Below, piece after piece: positions 50,430 to 62,900 of a DNA stretch of 64,000 nucleotides. The DNA is taken from NCBI GenBank assembly GCA_964023205.1, contig OZ026834.1, forward strand, positions 32,216,756-32,280,755, read 5' to 3'. This DNA is from Lutraria lutraria (lineage: Eukaryota; Mollusca; Bivalvia; Venerida; Mactridae). The notes under the pieces were generated by a model. That model ran no database searches, was not told where the DNA came from, and saw only the letters and a list, made by a program, of their open reading frames with translations. The position numbers and the translations under genes were made by a program. Each line of letters begins with the position of its first letter. Positions within the stretch are counted from its first letter, which is position 1.

Positions 50430-50622
50430 TTTCACAGTCTAATTATACCCTATTTTCACAGTCTAATTTTACCTTATTTTCACAGTCTAATTTTACCCTA
50501 TTTTCACAGTCTAGTTTTACCCTATTTTCACAGTCTAATTTTACCCTATTTTCACAGTCTAATTTATCCCTATTTTCACAGTCTAGTTATACCCTATTTT
50601 CACAGTCTAATTATACCCTTTA
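50430..50622. repeat. 25-bp tandem repeat, about 7-8 copies
   Basis: Unit tcacagtctaattttaccct plus atttt, with a few substitutions (taattatacc, tagttttacc). Noncoding. Confidence 0.9.
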
Positions 50623-51500
50623 ATAGTCTCACTATAATCAGGTAACATTACAAATCTGTTTTCTACTCAAGAATAACCCATGAGATTAGCTTTCGGAAAT
50701 AGGCTTTGGTTTATCTCAGCATTGAATAATTTATAAGTTGTATTCCATAAAACATAGCCCAGTCACACTTTGTCTAGCTTTACCTCAGATTTTGTCCATA
50801 AATTCCAAAATATGGTTCTAATGAAATTATTGTAAGACAGCCTGTGCCTTGTCTCTTCCTGAAAATTCATCCGTATGTTATAATGCAATTTTCTACAAAG
50901 TTGCAGCCGTGCATTTTTCTGAGGTGACTTTTTATCGCCCCAGAAGGAGTTGTACTCCATTGTGACTGATTTAATCTTCCAAATATAGACTATGTTTGTC
51001 TGGAACTAAGCTTAGGGAAACATTCTTAATAATATTTGTACTAGCATCATCTTTGTTTATTTGCTTTAAATGTGTGGTATATGGATACAAAATAAATTGA
51101 CAGAATTCTTATCTCATACTATTGATTCCATTGTCTCTGAAAATAGCTTTTTTATGGCATGTAGCTAGTAGTTGTAGCCCAGTTCCTGTACTGGTATATT
51201 TGAGCTTGGTTTTCATTGCAGCATTGTTTAGGCTATAGAAATGAATTCCTAGATTCTCTTCCTGCTAGACCCTCAAAAATAGGTCAATCCTGATAATCAT
51301 TTAAAGAAAAGAATCTGTGTCGAAATTTCTGTCCATAAATCCCAAGAACAAATGGTATGAATAATACTTGACATATAATCACAATTACTTAGTATTCCAA
51401 TGCTTTATAAAGAATTTAAAAGTTCAACACTGCCAAGCTGTTAGAAGTGTCATTTAGAAAATGTATGAACTTAAAAAATGTTTTGCATGGGAATCTATGT

Positions 51501-51576
51501 CGAGGGCTCAGCGCAACACTGTTGTAACTTGTTCTTATTTCAATATGAGTTACGACACTGTTGCGCTGAACCCTCG
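51501..51576. mobile_element. 76-bp palindromic mini-MITE, copy 2
   Basis: 74 of 76 positions equal copy 1 at 16102-16177, with the same ends CGAGGG...CCCTCG. Flanked by ATGT on both sides (51497-51500 and 51577-51580). Different flanks with a perfect 4-bp direct repeat at each site support transposition. Confidence 0.85.
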
Positions 51577-54500
51577 ATGTACTACGGTAAGTACTGTTCT
51601 AATACCTAACAGTAACTTGAATTACTATTGATTCTGCTTCCTTGAAATCTGTTCTAGTGAGGGATGAAGATACAATTATGAAGTGTTCAGTTTACTCAAA
51701 CTTCTAATCTCAAGCAGCCTTGGCTCCTTAACCACTCGGCTATTATTGATATTCTAGCCCTTCAACTTGTAAGCTACCATTTGTGGTCCCGATACACCTC
51801 AGCTGGTATAGGAACACTATCTATGTAGTCAAACTAGTTAGTTTTTTTTTGTATCTTGAAGGAATTCCACACATAACTGCACACCTTAAGAGTTCTTCCT
51901 GACTTTACCCTGTCATTTCTGATGAATGAAGTAGGTATTGACTTAGATAGAAATGAACCATACTGTCTGTTTATTATTATAACAATTTGATTAGATTTCC
52001 TTAAACAGAATTGTTCTCGCTTAATTATTATTTCTTTACCTAAAAGTGTGCAATACAAAAAATGAGTCTACTTTTCTATTCTTAATGAAGATTTTCTAAC
52101 TTGATTAAAAGTATTTCATTAGTGGTTATCCCCTTAAACATGATCTATAATCTGTCCCTAAAGTGTGATCTAATTGTGAATACAGTGCCATACTGTCTGA
52201 TGCATAATCTCACCACACATGACCCCTTTAGGGTGATCTTGCGGAGACTGACCCCAACAGAGGTGTGCATGTCTATATACATAGTTCCATTCTATTAATT
52301 GTGGCACTTATTTGCTATTCTCACTAAACAACAGTGCAAAAAAATCAGATAATATCTGTGATAGCTAGCAGTACTGTTCTACTTTCTAGGTTCATTGGCC
52401 TATTGTTTGGTGGTTTGTTGGCAACTTGGCACCAATTGTAGCTCTGGATTATCAGTTTTTGCTGCTGTAATTACCATAAAATCTTTCTGAGTATTGTTAA
52501 ATGTGTCTATTGGGAATTATTATGAATTATAACTGTTAGATGATATTATATTGACGAGTAGATAGGATGTGAAAATTCTTTGAATTTACATTTTTAGTTG
52601 TTTATAATGCCAAGATTATATGCAAATTGAATAACTTTTTCCATTGCTTATGAATAATGAAATGAGAAATTCTGTGAAGAAATGAGCACACACACTTAGT
52701 GCATCATTCATTTCTTGTTTTAGATGTAACTTGTGGTTAAAAGTTTTTTCATCTGCCAAGCAGCCAAGTAATAATGTACATGGTCTGCAATAGGGATGTA
52801 CAATGTATGTTTCTTTCTTTGGGTATGCCTTTATGAAATGTTCGCTTTATTTTCTCATATTATGCATACTGATAGTTATGTATTTGTTCATTTTTCTTGT
52901 ACACTGTAGTAATTACTACTTTGCAGACCCTTTGAGAATTTGTTTATCAGTCCTGTTGTTAAAATTATCATGCAGGCCCTGTACAAATTTTGTGTATTGT
53001 GTTAGTAAACATTATAGAATGAAAAACCATGTGACAGTTTCGTACTGGTTATAATAATAAGGTTCTTGTAGTATTTTGTGCCAATAATAGATAAAATGGT
53101 TAGATATGAACTTTGTTAACTTGATGCTTCAAATGCAGTTCATTCTTGGTTATCAATGAATTGCATCTACCAATAAAAGTCACTGGCCAGGAAAGGTCTT
53201 TTGTTATCAAAGGTCCTCTACCATCAGGGATAGTAGTCAAAACTCATAAACATTATGACCATCCATGGATATTTATTTGGCTGTCTGTCAGAATGAAACA
53301 ATTTTGGGCCACTTGTTACATTATATCCTCTGGAACATCATCTAATTTGCCTGCTGTTATATCTAAAAAGTGAACTTTTGAGCTAGTGTAATTGAGGCAT
53401 ATGGAATCATGCTGAAAATCTGTTTATTTTCATTCAGCAACAAAGATTCTACATTGAATAGAAGTTGTGTGTTGCTGTCCATATAGACTGCATAACAACC
53501 TGATTGTCTGTAATAAATGGTATCTCTGTGATTGATATTGTCTGTTTGTAGATCTAAATACAGAGAAGATGCAGGGCATTGTTGTAAATGGTGAATTTAG
53601 TGTGTCTTCCTTTGTTGTGGTTCCAGGTTAAGAGCTTTTATTTGCTAATGTATATTTTATGTTTCGAAGTCATTTTATAGAATTGAAGAGCTGACTCGGG
53701 TTTCGTTTAGAAAGTTGATTTTATAGTAATAATGTTGGTAATTTGAAACAGTTTTATTATGATTGCCATGTGTTATTGAAATACTGTCAGGTTATGGATA
53801 ATCATCAGATGGCTGCTTTTGTATCAAATTTCATTTGTGGTCAATACCATTAAGGCTATTAATGGTGAGTTGTTGACAACCAGTCGAGACTCATATAGGT
53901 CCACTGAAATGGTATGCTGAGATAGTTCAAATTATGGTTTTGATATGCAATTCTTTATGCAATGTTTTCTTTGACTGGCATAAAACCAGAATGGTATTGA
54001 ATACTTCCCTTTCAACAGAGAAGATTGTAAATTCGTTTCTTGTAGTATAAATATAAATTTCTTTTTCATTTTCATCTATGCACAAGTCACATCTTTTATG
54101 TGCAGACAAGTTAGTTCATTATCATTCAAAAAGTAGAATGAGAATTTTGTACAAACTTGTTATGTTTGCAATAATAGTTTACTATGCTGATAATCCAGTC
54201 ATTTCACAGGAAACTTGTCATCTGTGTAGTCTTTGAATGTCATCTTTAACGATTAATAATAAATTTGTCTGGTATTCAACTATGTATACAATCATAGTCC
54301 ACCACATGTGCCAATAAATGATGACAGTAAATGGTATTAGATGGACTTTATGTTGAAACATTGTCTGGTCTGGAAAGGTTTCTCATATGTGAGATTGCCT
54401 ATTATTTGTAATTGTTGTCAAACTCTTTCTAAGAACACAAGCTTACTGATATATTGACTGAAAGAAAACTTCATGGAATTTATCTGTAATATACCAGTAG

Positions 54501-55002
54501 TAAGGTAATCATTCTCTTCAACTTTTCTTTATAAGTAACAGATTATGTAATGGGGTAATATTACTAGCTGATACTAGTGATATTAGGTTCAGTTTGAAGT
54601 CATTAATTTACTTTTCTTAGTACTTGTATATATGAAGAAGTTGTAGATAATAAAAATACATGCATGATGAATGATGTTGTCTGATACACATGTGTCAAGG
54701 TCTCCAACTAAAAACTCTGGACCAGACTCTGGTTGCTTTGGTGAAAAAACTGAATTGTTCACATTATTCTTTAGGTCACCAGTTGCTTGCTATATCTTCT
54801 TGATAATTTAGACTCTTTGATTTTGCTGGGTAGGAGTAAGTGACTGTTTCAACATTATTATAGTAGCATTTGGAATTTGATTGGACAGTTTCACTCTGCT
54901 GTTTTACACAGTTTATGTTTTTGTTACATGAAAATAGATAAAATGATTATTTTTGGAATGTACTTACATGTAAGGGTAGCTTTAGGTTATGGTATTTACA
55001 AA

Positions 55003-55263
55003 GACCTGCCTCTGTGGTTGAGTGGAAAGGTCGCTGACTTCAAATCACTGTAACCTCCCACTGATAGAGGGTCATGGATTCAAGCCCAGCTAACGACCGT
55101 GTCTCTTTATGTGTGAAAGTCAGGCAGTTGCTTACAGAGGATGGGAGTCTAGTACTGGTTCTTCCCAGGAACAATGGTTAGGTGAACTGTGCACCTCATA
55201 TGACTCTGACTGTTGAAAAGGGGCGTAAAGCCTAATACAGTTGTGTATAAACAAACAAACAAA
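55003..55263 (+). mobile_element. tRNA-derived SINE, full length
   Basis: A pol III A box TGGTTGAGTGG (55015-55025) fits the consensus fully and a B box GATTCAAGCCC follows at 55077-55087. Then come a conserved body (ttcccaggaacaatgg, gactgttgaaaaggggcgtaaag) and a (CAAA)n tail to 55263. The inverted copy at 19797 shares the body. Confidence 0.85.
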
Positions 55264-57834
55264 ATATGGTAACTAGTTCTATTAATGGGAAAAAATGGTT
55301 ACCATTCAATGAACTGTTGAAAAACTTGGTTTAGTCATAATGGCATGGCCATGTTTCTTGTTTCCCCCTAAACTATAAGAAGTAAATTTCACTTGTCAAA
55401 ATGACATCCAGTTTGTATTTTAAGATAGTGTTTTCCTAAAGTTGTATATCTATTTTTAGGCCTTGAATCGAAAGCAAAGACCTCTTTGTGTGGATTATAG
55501 TAAAAATCAGTTAAATTTGCACATAAAAAAGTGGTGTTGCCAGTCAAAATTTCTCTGAGAAGTTACAGAGAATCAATTTTTATGTGATAAAATAACAAGA
55601 AAATGAAGCTTAACATGTGATTTAAGGACTACAAGACCAGGCAGTGTTTGCATATAAATTTTGATTTTAAAATCATTGAAGATACTCTTCCATGGCATCA
55701 TAAATGAAATCACTGCTCTTTTTTCAACATTTTAATTCCAAACATCCAAAAGTACCATATTTTAAGAGTTGTCTGTTTAAAAAACAGAAGAGTACTGGCA
55801 ATCGTCATGATAAAACTCTGATGTTTCTTTTCAGCTTTGGCTGACAAGTAATTTAATTGTATTCAATAGGCAAGGCATTTACTGCTCAAATGTATTTCTT
55901 GGTCCTGTAAAATCATGGTAAGGAAATCTTCAGAAGCTCATAAATGAATTAAATTGTTCTTCTGTTTGTTGCTTTCAAGATAGAATGTGATTATTGTGGG
56001 ATAATAAGGTTAGAAATACATTTGTCCATGGTAATAGCTGGTCTTTATTACTGTAAATAGCAGTACCAAACATTGGTTATGAAATTACTGGCTTCATAGA
56101 ATTCATAAAAACATGTTTTTTTCTTGAACTATTCTTGCATACTTTGTGAATAGTTCATGAAGTATGAATATAACTATTTGACAGGGGTACAACAACAGCC
56201 TTGTTTTCTTTGTTTGATTGAGTTAATACAAATGTACTTATGATAGTATTGTATTAAATGTCAGCAATGATAACTCTAAGAATGTTTTATTATTTTAATT
56301 TAACATTTGGTCTTTATTTTAAGATTCAGTTTTATTTTCATGATAAGAATTGAAGAGATATATTAATCTTAAAGTTTTTATCCTTGAGATACGGAGATGC
56401 ATTTACCATCAAGGTTTTGAGGTCATTTTAGTTGAGGATTTACATGTATTTGACCTTGAGATCTGAGATAATTTAATGTCCGGAAATAGTTTCATCCCTT
56501 CCTTCATAATTCACTAAATCTGTATAATCTGCCACATTAATGTACAGACTGACATTTGGTTATGACTGTAATTAAGTTTATTAACTAGAGATGGAATTGA
56601 TCAAGTTGATAAAAGCTGTTATTAGTTCTTTAAGTCTTTTGATTACAAAATGACTGTCTTGAATTCTGTCTGGAATTGTGACATTCATTTACATGTCTAA
56701 ACATAAATTAATGTCATCTTAGAATTGATTAAGCAGGACTAAATCTCTTATACTTACCTTGTAGATTGGGGGATGAAGGTTGAATGATCATCATATCATA
56801 TACATTGTACTGCAAACTCCCAGGTTAATTGCTCTATTTGCAGGGATTAGTGCAGCCTCAAGTTGCCATTGGCAATAGCACTGAAGCGTCAACTTTACAT
56901 ACAAATGAACATCCACAACCTTTTAATGATATATACAATACATAGACAAGAAAAGTATAAAACATAGAAAAAAACAAATACAAAAAACCTGCCTGCCGGA
57001 AAATACAACCTTCCCTGAAGTGGTCCCATCCAGCACTTTGACTAATCTGTGCCTCTATAAATAAAGTCATTATTATTATTTTTTACCACTTTGGAATGGT
57101 ATGTGGCAAAGCTACCAGTTGAATTAGGTTTATAAGCATAATGTCAAAGCCAAGTTTGATATTAACCAGCAAAATCACCCTTGGCAGTCTTGGGGTGGAA
57201 GAAGGTGTATGCATGTTCACTGATGGAACTTGCTGGGGATGTAACCATAATCAACCTTCACCTTTCTATCCAGCTTACCAGTAATCAATTAGGGTTTTAG
57301 TATGCCATGTAAGGCATTCATAATTTGTAAAATTGAATTATTCACAAGAAAGACTTGTTTTATTACTGCTTTATAGGAGATATATTCTAAGTAGATTTTT
57401 GCTGTTAGATGGTATCTATGGATTTATTATATTTGATTGATCTTGTCTAGGATGGCTCAACTGTCAGTGATGTATTGCATGTTTCGAGGTATAAAATTCT
57501 ATATTGCACAATTCTATTATCAGTGGAATGATAGGACATTTCACTGGTGGGTTCATCAATCATTGCTATGATATGCTGTTTTAATTTCTTGTGACACGTT
57601 TCTTTGAAGCTTTCTTGAATGTCAAAGTGCTAATACAATGTACATGATTTAGTCTGTTGTTGGCTGATATTTTTCTGTTTATTTCGAGATATTATTGTAA
57701 CATGAGAACTGTAGAAGTTTTGATGATTTTTTATGTTCAGTTCAAATGACATAAGTTTTGAAACTGGTATTGATGGTCCAATGGGAATATCTGTGGTGGG
57801 CGAGTTGTCTGTTCTCTGTAGTTCCATATAAATC

Positions 57835-57990
57835 TTCACAAAACTTGATCAAAATGTTTATTGGCATAAGATCTCAGCCAAGTTCGATAACCAGCAAAAT
57901 GGCCCCTTGCACTCTTGAATTATGGCCCCTGATTCAACAAAAATTATGAAATTGATTTTGTCCTCTCTTATGTAAATGTCAAGCCAAACA
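57835..57990 (+). mobile_element. Fragment of hairpin-ended tandem-core repeat
   Basis: One unit related to those at 46.2-47.3 kb: aaacttgatcaaaatg, aagatctcagccaagttcgat, gaattatggccc. No terminal hairpin is left. Confidence 0.5.
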
Positions 57991-60010
57991 GTTTCAATCC
58001 TGATAATTTTGATGGCGTATTTAGTAATTGTTTAGCATGCTTGTTATTTTAGTGTATTGAAGACAAAATGAGAAATGGTATTCTTTTATTTTTCAGTTTA
58101 CCAATCAAAGGAAAGATAACTATTTTATGCTTGTCTCTAAAACATTCGAAGTAACAGGCTTATGTCACACTCTTTGTTGTTACAAAATATAGTTATTATA
58201 GTTGAAATAGAGTTATTCAATTATCATATCATAATAAATTTTAATTACCCAATCATTATTATGACTCAGAGGTGTTGTAGTGTCTTGAATAGAATACATT
58301 ACATTATTCAGTACTTGAATGAACTCATATTTTCATTTCATATCTGAAACTCTTACACCGGACTATATGACCCAATGTAATAGATCAGTCATTGGCATGT
58401 AAATCCCTTTGTATAACTTTTTATTATATATTCACAATATCTTGCAAACAATAATGGTTCCCTAGATGGAACTACTGACGTATTCTGACAGCTTGCCATT
58501 GTTGTGTTGTGTATTAACAAATGGATTTCCTAAACTGTTTTGTCATAGAATTAATGGAAGTAAGCTTCTCATGTAAGAATGTCACTAACTTTCTATCAAG
58601 GAAGACGATATATTCAAGCAGCACATATTTCATCATGACATCATACTTTCTACATTTGAAACATTACACATATTATAGATCTGTCATTTTCTGTTATTAT
58701 AACTACATTAAGGCTAGATTTTTTTCAGGTCATGTTTAGCATTACTTGACCCCAAAATATTGGGTAGGTAGGTAAAAAAATCTTTTCTACCTTCTATACA
58801 ACTTTCATACAAGATATGAGTCATCACCCAATATTTTCATTAGAAACGTAGGGTTAGTCCTAAAATATAAAGGTTGGTTGGGTAACCATTAATGAGACTA
58901 ATTGTTTTCTGGCCTAATCTAGATGATGTTTAAGCTTCTTGTCAGGGAATTATCTCTGTCCTTATGAAGTTCTGTTGTTGGGAAATGTTCAATTCTACCC
59001 TAATAATTTGACCTGCTCTTTTTAACCAGTCAACTTAATGGAATTTAGTCATATGTTGTTCATGTACCTGCATTAATTGATACAAAATGTACCGGTAATT
59101 ATTTACCTGTTGTTTTATGTTCCAGTAACCATTTTAACTCATGGTTAAAATGAAGATTTTATCTTGTATTGTTATGACAAGAATCTGTTTTGCTCAAAGG
59201 CACTTTATGTTTCTTTCAATTAGATCGGTTGTACTTTACTTGATATGTTTTTAGCAGTTGTTAACACTTGTAAATGGTAAAACTGAGAAACAGTATCACC
59301 AAGTGATGTCTTGTTTTCTTAGAAATTTGCACAAATACAGCTTAGCTTTATAAATCATGTGGAGAAAGTCTTATTAGTGTCTAAGAGTTTTAAAGAGCTA
59401 CTTCATGTCTCATTTTACCGTCTGGGTTCGTCTTATTTGTGACAGTGAGGTATTTCCCCGTCAGAATATTCGTACAGAATGCATTTTAATCATGCAAGAT
59501 AATCATGCATGTAGACTGCTGCACAAAATTGTCTCCAGATTTTTACTGGAAATTTACAGCAATATTTGTTCACTGTTTCCCCAGATAAACATCTTTTTCT
59601 GCTTATAATCTTCTCCCATATTAATAATGAATTCAAGAAATTATCTAGAGATTTTAAGTTGTGATTTAATGTCTTTTCTTCAGCATTTTGAAGTAGGTTG
59701 TTCGTAAACAAATTTTAAGAGATGGCATAAAATTTCTGGATTACGTAATGGGGGTTTTATACTAATATGTGTTGAATTAGATGGTATTAACTATTAAGCA
59801 CTGCATGTTTTGGTGACTGGGTGACTGAGTTGATTCAGTCTTAGAAAAACATCTGATGTTTGGATAATTTTATCCTGTTACATTTAAGTAATAAGTCAAG
59901 ATTTCTAGATGCTGGTTTTTAGTAAAGAAACTACTGTGCAGTGAAACCTTGGCATTTAGACGACTGTAGGGATAAAAATGGACTTGTCTATCTCATGTAC
60001 ATTTAAGATA

Positions 60011-60185
60011 CAGTCAAACCTATGAGCTAAGGTCACCCTTGGAAAAGTCATAATGTGGCCGTATTGACAGGTGGTCTTTATTCAGAGGTCATTTTGTTCT
60101 AAGTCATCAATTTCAATTTTCAAAGAATGGCCTTTATTCACAAAGTGGCCTTTATTCAGAGATGGTCGCTAATGCAGGTTTGACT
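60011..60185. mobile_element. pogo-like MITE (CAGTCAAACCTG family), copy 3
   Basis: TA flanks at 60009-60010 and 60186-60187. Ends CAGTCAAACCTA and GCAGGTTTGACT. The interior has ggcctttattcacaaagtgg and aggtggtctttattcagagg words shared with copy 2. Confidence 0.8.
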
Positions 60186-61598
60186 TAATATGTAAAATGT
60201 TGACGACAGCTTGTGAACAGGAAAGACCACCCTTAGTAATAATAGACAAATTACCAGATCTTATGGGAAAACTTTGCCAATTAGAGTTAATATGACAATT
60301 CCTGGTTTTTGTAGACTTGTATGAAAGTTGTTCCATGGAAATCAATATCTCATTAATTGTGATGTTTATAAAGTGCTTTACAAGCCTGTTAACAGTATGT
60401 CTTGAGTAGCATGTAGGCCCATATAGAATACTTAATGCCATACTTAATCATGATGGAATGCAGGGTTAGGAAACAACTTATTGTAGTTCATTTAATAATA
60501 ATAGAAAATTATGCTTCCATGCATCTTGTCTTGGGGGTGAGCTTAGCCTCCTTAAAAGAACGTACACCTCATATTATTTTCTTAGCTAATTGGATTTCTA
60601 CAGCGACTTTTTTGCCTGTTTGGGAAATGTACCAGTACCAGACAAATTGGGAAAAATTTGCACCGTTTTGACCCAGATTGGGAATCTTTTAATGAATTGG
60701 GAATTTTTAAAAACAAAGACATTTTTATTACCAACTGCTCCTCTTTGGTTTTTTATTTCAGCACTGAATGTTGCAATAAATTTAATAAAAAATAACTGTT
60801 TTTTATGAAAAAAGAAAACACTGCCCCAGATTGGGAATCTTTTTCCTTTTAAATTGTGAAAATGGATCATTATTTTTGAATGGGAAGGTACCTTTTACGG
60901 GTACCAAACAAAGAAGGAATTATTTACTTTGTGGTCATTTGTGTACCCACCTTATCCCCCTCCCCACAGTCATATTTCACCATTGACCTATATATACATC
61001 TGGAAGATTTGGGACTTGATCAAGGTGCCAACGTGTACCGCCACAGAAAGACTTATGTTTTTTTAGTTAGGACTTGCAATGTGCGGAATATGGTGAATAT
61101 TCAATTAGAATCCTTATTGTGTAGCCTAGACCAGATGATGCTTCTGGCCTTGAAAGTTGAAAATTAGATTAATAGATTCACAGGCACACAACAATAGTGT
61201 ATTGATGAAATTCATTTCTCTTACAAATTTGGATGCACAGTCTGAATCATCACGTTTTCTTCAGTTTTTCTGTAATTTTAGAAAAATGCAAGATCTGGAT
61301 CTTCATTGATTTTTGCTTGAAAATTTGACAATGCATGTAATTCTCTAGAAAGCTGTTATTTTCATGCTTTTGGTCCTATTAGTTATAATTTCCTTGTCAA
61401 ACATTTCTTTGATTGATGGCTTGGTGCTTGTAAATTATTTCATTTCAAGATAAAGTCTGTAACAATTTGTCAGTAATGACTCATGATGTGGTATTGAATG
61501 CAAGGGACTAATTTATTGGTTAAGATGTATTGATGAAAATATGAAAGAAATTGGAGACTTGCTCAATATTTTCAGTCTGCACTATATGCTCAGTCTGT

Positions 61599-61862
61599 AT
61601 ACAACACTTTTGGACTGGTTTTCATTCCAACACTTTTGGACTGGTTTTCAATCCAACACTTTTGGACTGATTTTCAATACAAAGCTTTTGGACTGGTTTT
61701 CAATACAACGCTTTTAGACTGGTTTTCAATACAACACTTTTGGACTGGTTTTCAATACAACGCTTTTGGACTGGTTTTCGATACAACGCTTTTGGACTGG
61801 TTTTCAATACAACACTTTTGGACTGTTTTTCAATACAACACTTTTGGACTGGTTTTCAATAT
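61599..61862. repeat. 26-bp tandem repeat, about 10 copies
   Basis: Unit tggactggttttcaatacaa plus cacttt with few substitutions. The open frames across it (WFSIQHFW-like repeats) are artefacts of the repeat lacking stop codons. Confidence 0.9.
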
Positions 61863-61995
61863 TTGACACTATTTAAACTTGATAATGAGTCCACCTCTAT
61901 TTTAATACCACCACAACATTGATACCTCCTTATTATATTTACTTTTTTTCATACCAGCTATCAATGTTTCCTCAATATCTTAACTTGGTAAAATG

Positions 61996-62255
61996 CTGCA
62001 GCCGTGGTCCAGTGGTTAGTGTGCTCGATTTGTAACCCGGCACTCTGTGTTCGATTCCTTGTTACACCCTTCCATGAAAATTTGTCAATGTCGATTTTCC
62101 GTCCACATGTTAATGAGTTGCTGGTTCCTAGTGGAAAGATAAGTTAGTACTGTTTAGAATATAGTCCAGGAAAACTGATTAAGTGAACTGGCCAAAGTAT
62201 TTGACTGAAAAATTGTTGAAAAATGATGTTAAACCCAAATGAATAAATGGTAAGA
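61996..62255 (+). mobile_element. tRNA-derived SINE, second family
   Basis: A box TGGTCCAGTGG (62005-62015) fits the consensus and B box TGTTCGATTCC lies at 62048-62058. The tRNA-like part cannot fold as a functional tRNA because its 5' end gcagccg has no complementary 3' acceptor strand. The tail gttaaacccaaatgaataaa is SINE-like. Confidence 0.75.
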
Positions 62256-62503
62256 TTCCACCTCAATATTAAGGATAATTTAGTTAGTACTAATTAGTAT
62301 ACAGTCAAGGAAAACTTGTCACCTTATATCACTTATAATCATCATTGAAAAGAGGCGTTAAAACTTCTGAAAAAAAAAGTGAAATGAGGCACTCATATTT
62401 TTTCTCATTTCTGAGAAATTATGACAGAAAAAGAAACAAATTATGTAAAAAATATTGTGACATTTTGCATTTTAAATTAAAACTTATTATTTTTATATTT
62501 TCA

Positions 62504-62619
62504 GAACAGAGAGGATGTTTGAAAGGTTTTCATGATGATTTCTATGAAGACTATAACTATTACGGATCTTTTAATCGTAGCAGAAGAAAACATGGACTGA
62601 ATTATAGAATTAGCTCAGG
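62504..62619 (+). CDS. Putative internal exon of an unidentified gene
   Basis: A T-rich tract ending in CAG precedes 62504 and GTAAGG follows 62619. The 116 nt between are open in a single frame (entering with two bases of a codon, leaving with one). They code about 38 residues starting QRGCLKGFHDD, then FYEDYNYYGSFNRSRRKHG, and ending with LNYRISSG: aromatic-, Asp- and Arg-rich, not low-complexity. It is reminiscent of Tyr/Arg-rich stretches of RNA-binding proteins but I do not recognise the family. No partner exon was found in the preceding 15 kb, so the gene would have a long upstream intron and continue beyond 64 kb. Confidence 0.4.
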
Positions 62620-62760
62620 TAAGGCCGAAAGAATAAAATGCCTGTACCCACTTCATATATCCCCTTGAAAAATATAGAGTAATTTTCAAACAAATATTAT
62701 TTAGGCCAGGGATATTGTTCATTTAAAAACAAAATATTGGCCGAGACTGATATTTCCTCG

Positions 62761-62788
62761 GGGGGGGGGGGGGATGGCGGGGGGGGGA
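62761..62788. repeat. Poly-G runs
   Basis: Two G runs separated by atggc. Could form a quadruplex; also prone to sequencing error. Confidence 0.9.
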
Positions 62789-62804
62789 ATTCGGCCAGTT
62801 ACAC

Positions 62805-62900
62805 CAGTTCTCCTCCTGCATCTTCTCTCCCCTCTCTAGAGTGGACCTGAAATGACCATTGCTGTCAATTGGGCCATTAAACAACAGATAAATACAATAT
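62805..62900 (+). mobile_element. SINE 3' fragment, copy 2
   Basis: Collinear with 33620-33712 (cttctctcccctctct, ctgaaatgaccatt, cattaaacaacagataaata). Confidence 0.6.

Larger units (their letters stand above)
47336..62503. other. 15-kb stretch with no recognised gene
   Basis: No convincing exon or RNA gene was found. Named contents are tandem repeats at 49.7, 50.4 and 61.6 kb, the palindromic mini-MITE at 51.5 kb, SINEs at 55.0 and 62.0 kb, a fragment of the 163-bp-core repeat at 57.8 kb, and a pogo-like MITE at 60.0 kb. The rest is T-rich sequence that could be a long intron or intergenic DNA. Confidence 0.5.

Noticed and set aside
61636..61922. Open frames of 60-76 codons with WFSIQHFW-type repeats
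   Set aside because: They follow from a 26-bp minisatellite that lacks stop codons; no start, splice or composition support.
61996..62070. tRNA-Thr-like gene
   Set aside because: A and B boxes are good, but acceptor and anticodon stems do not pair; the tail shows a SINE.
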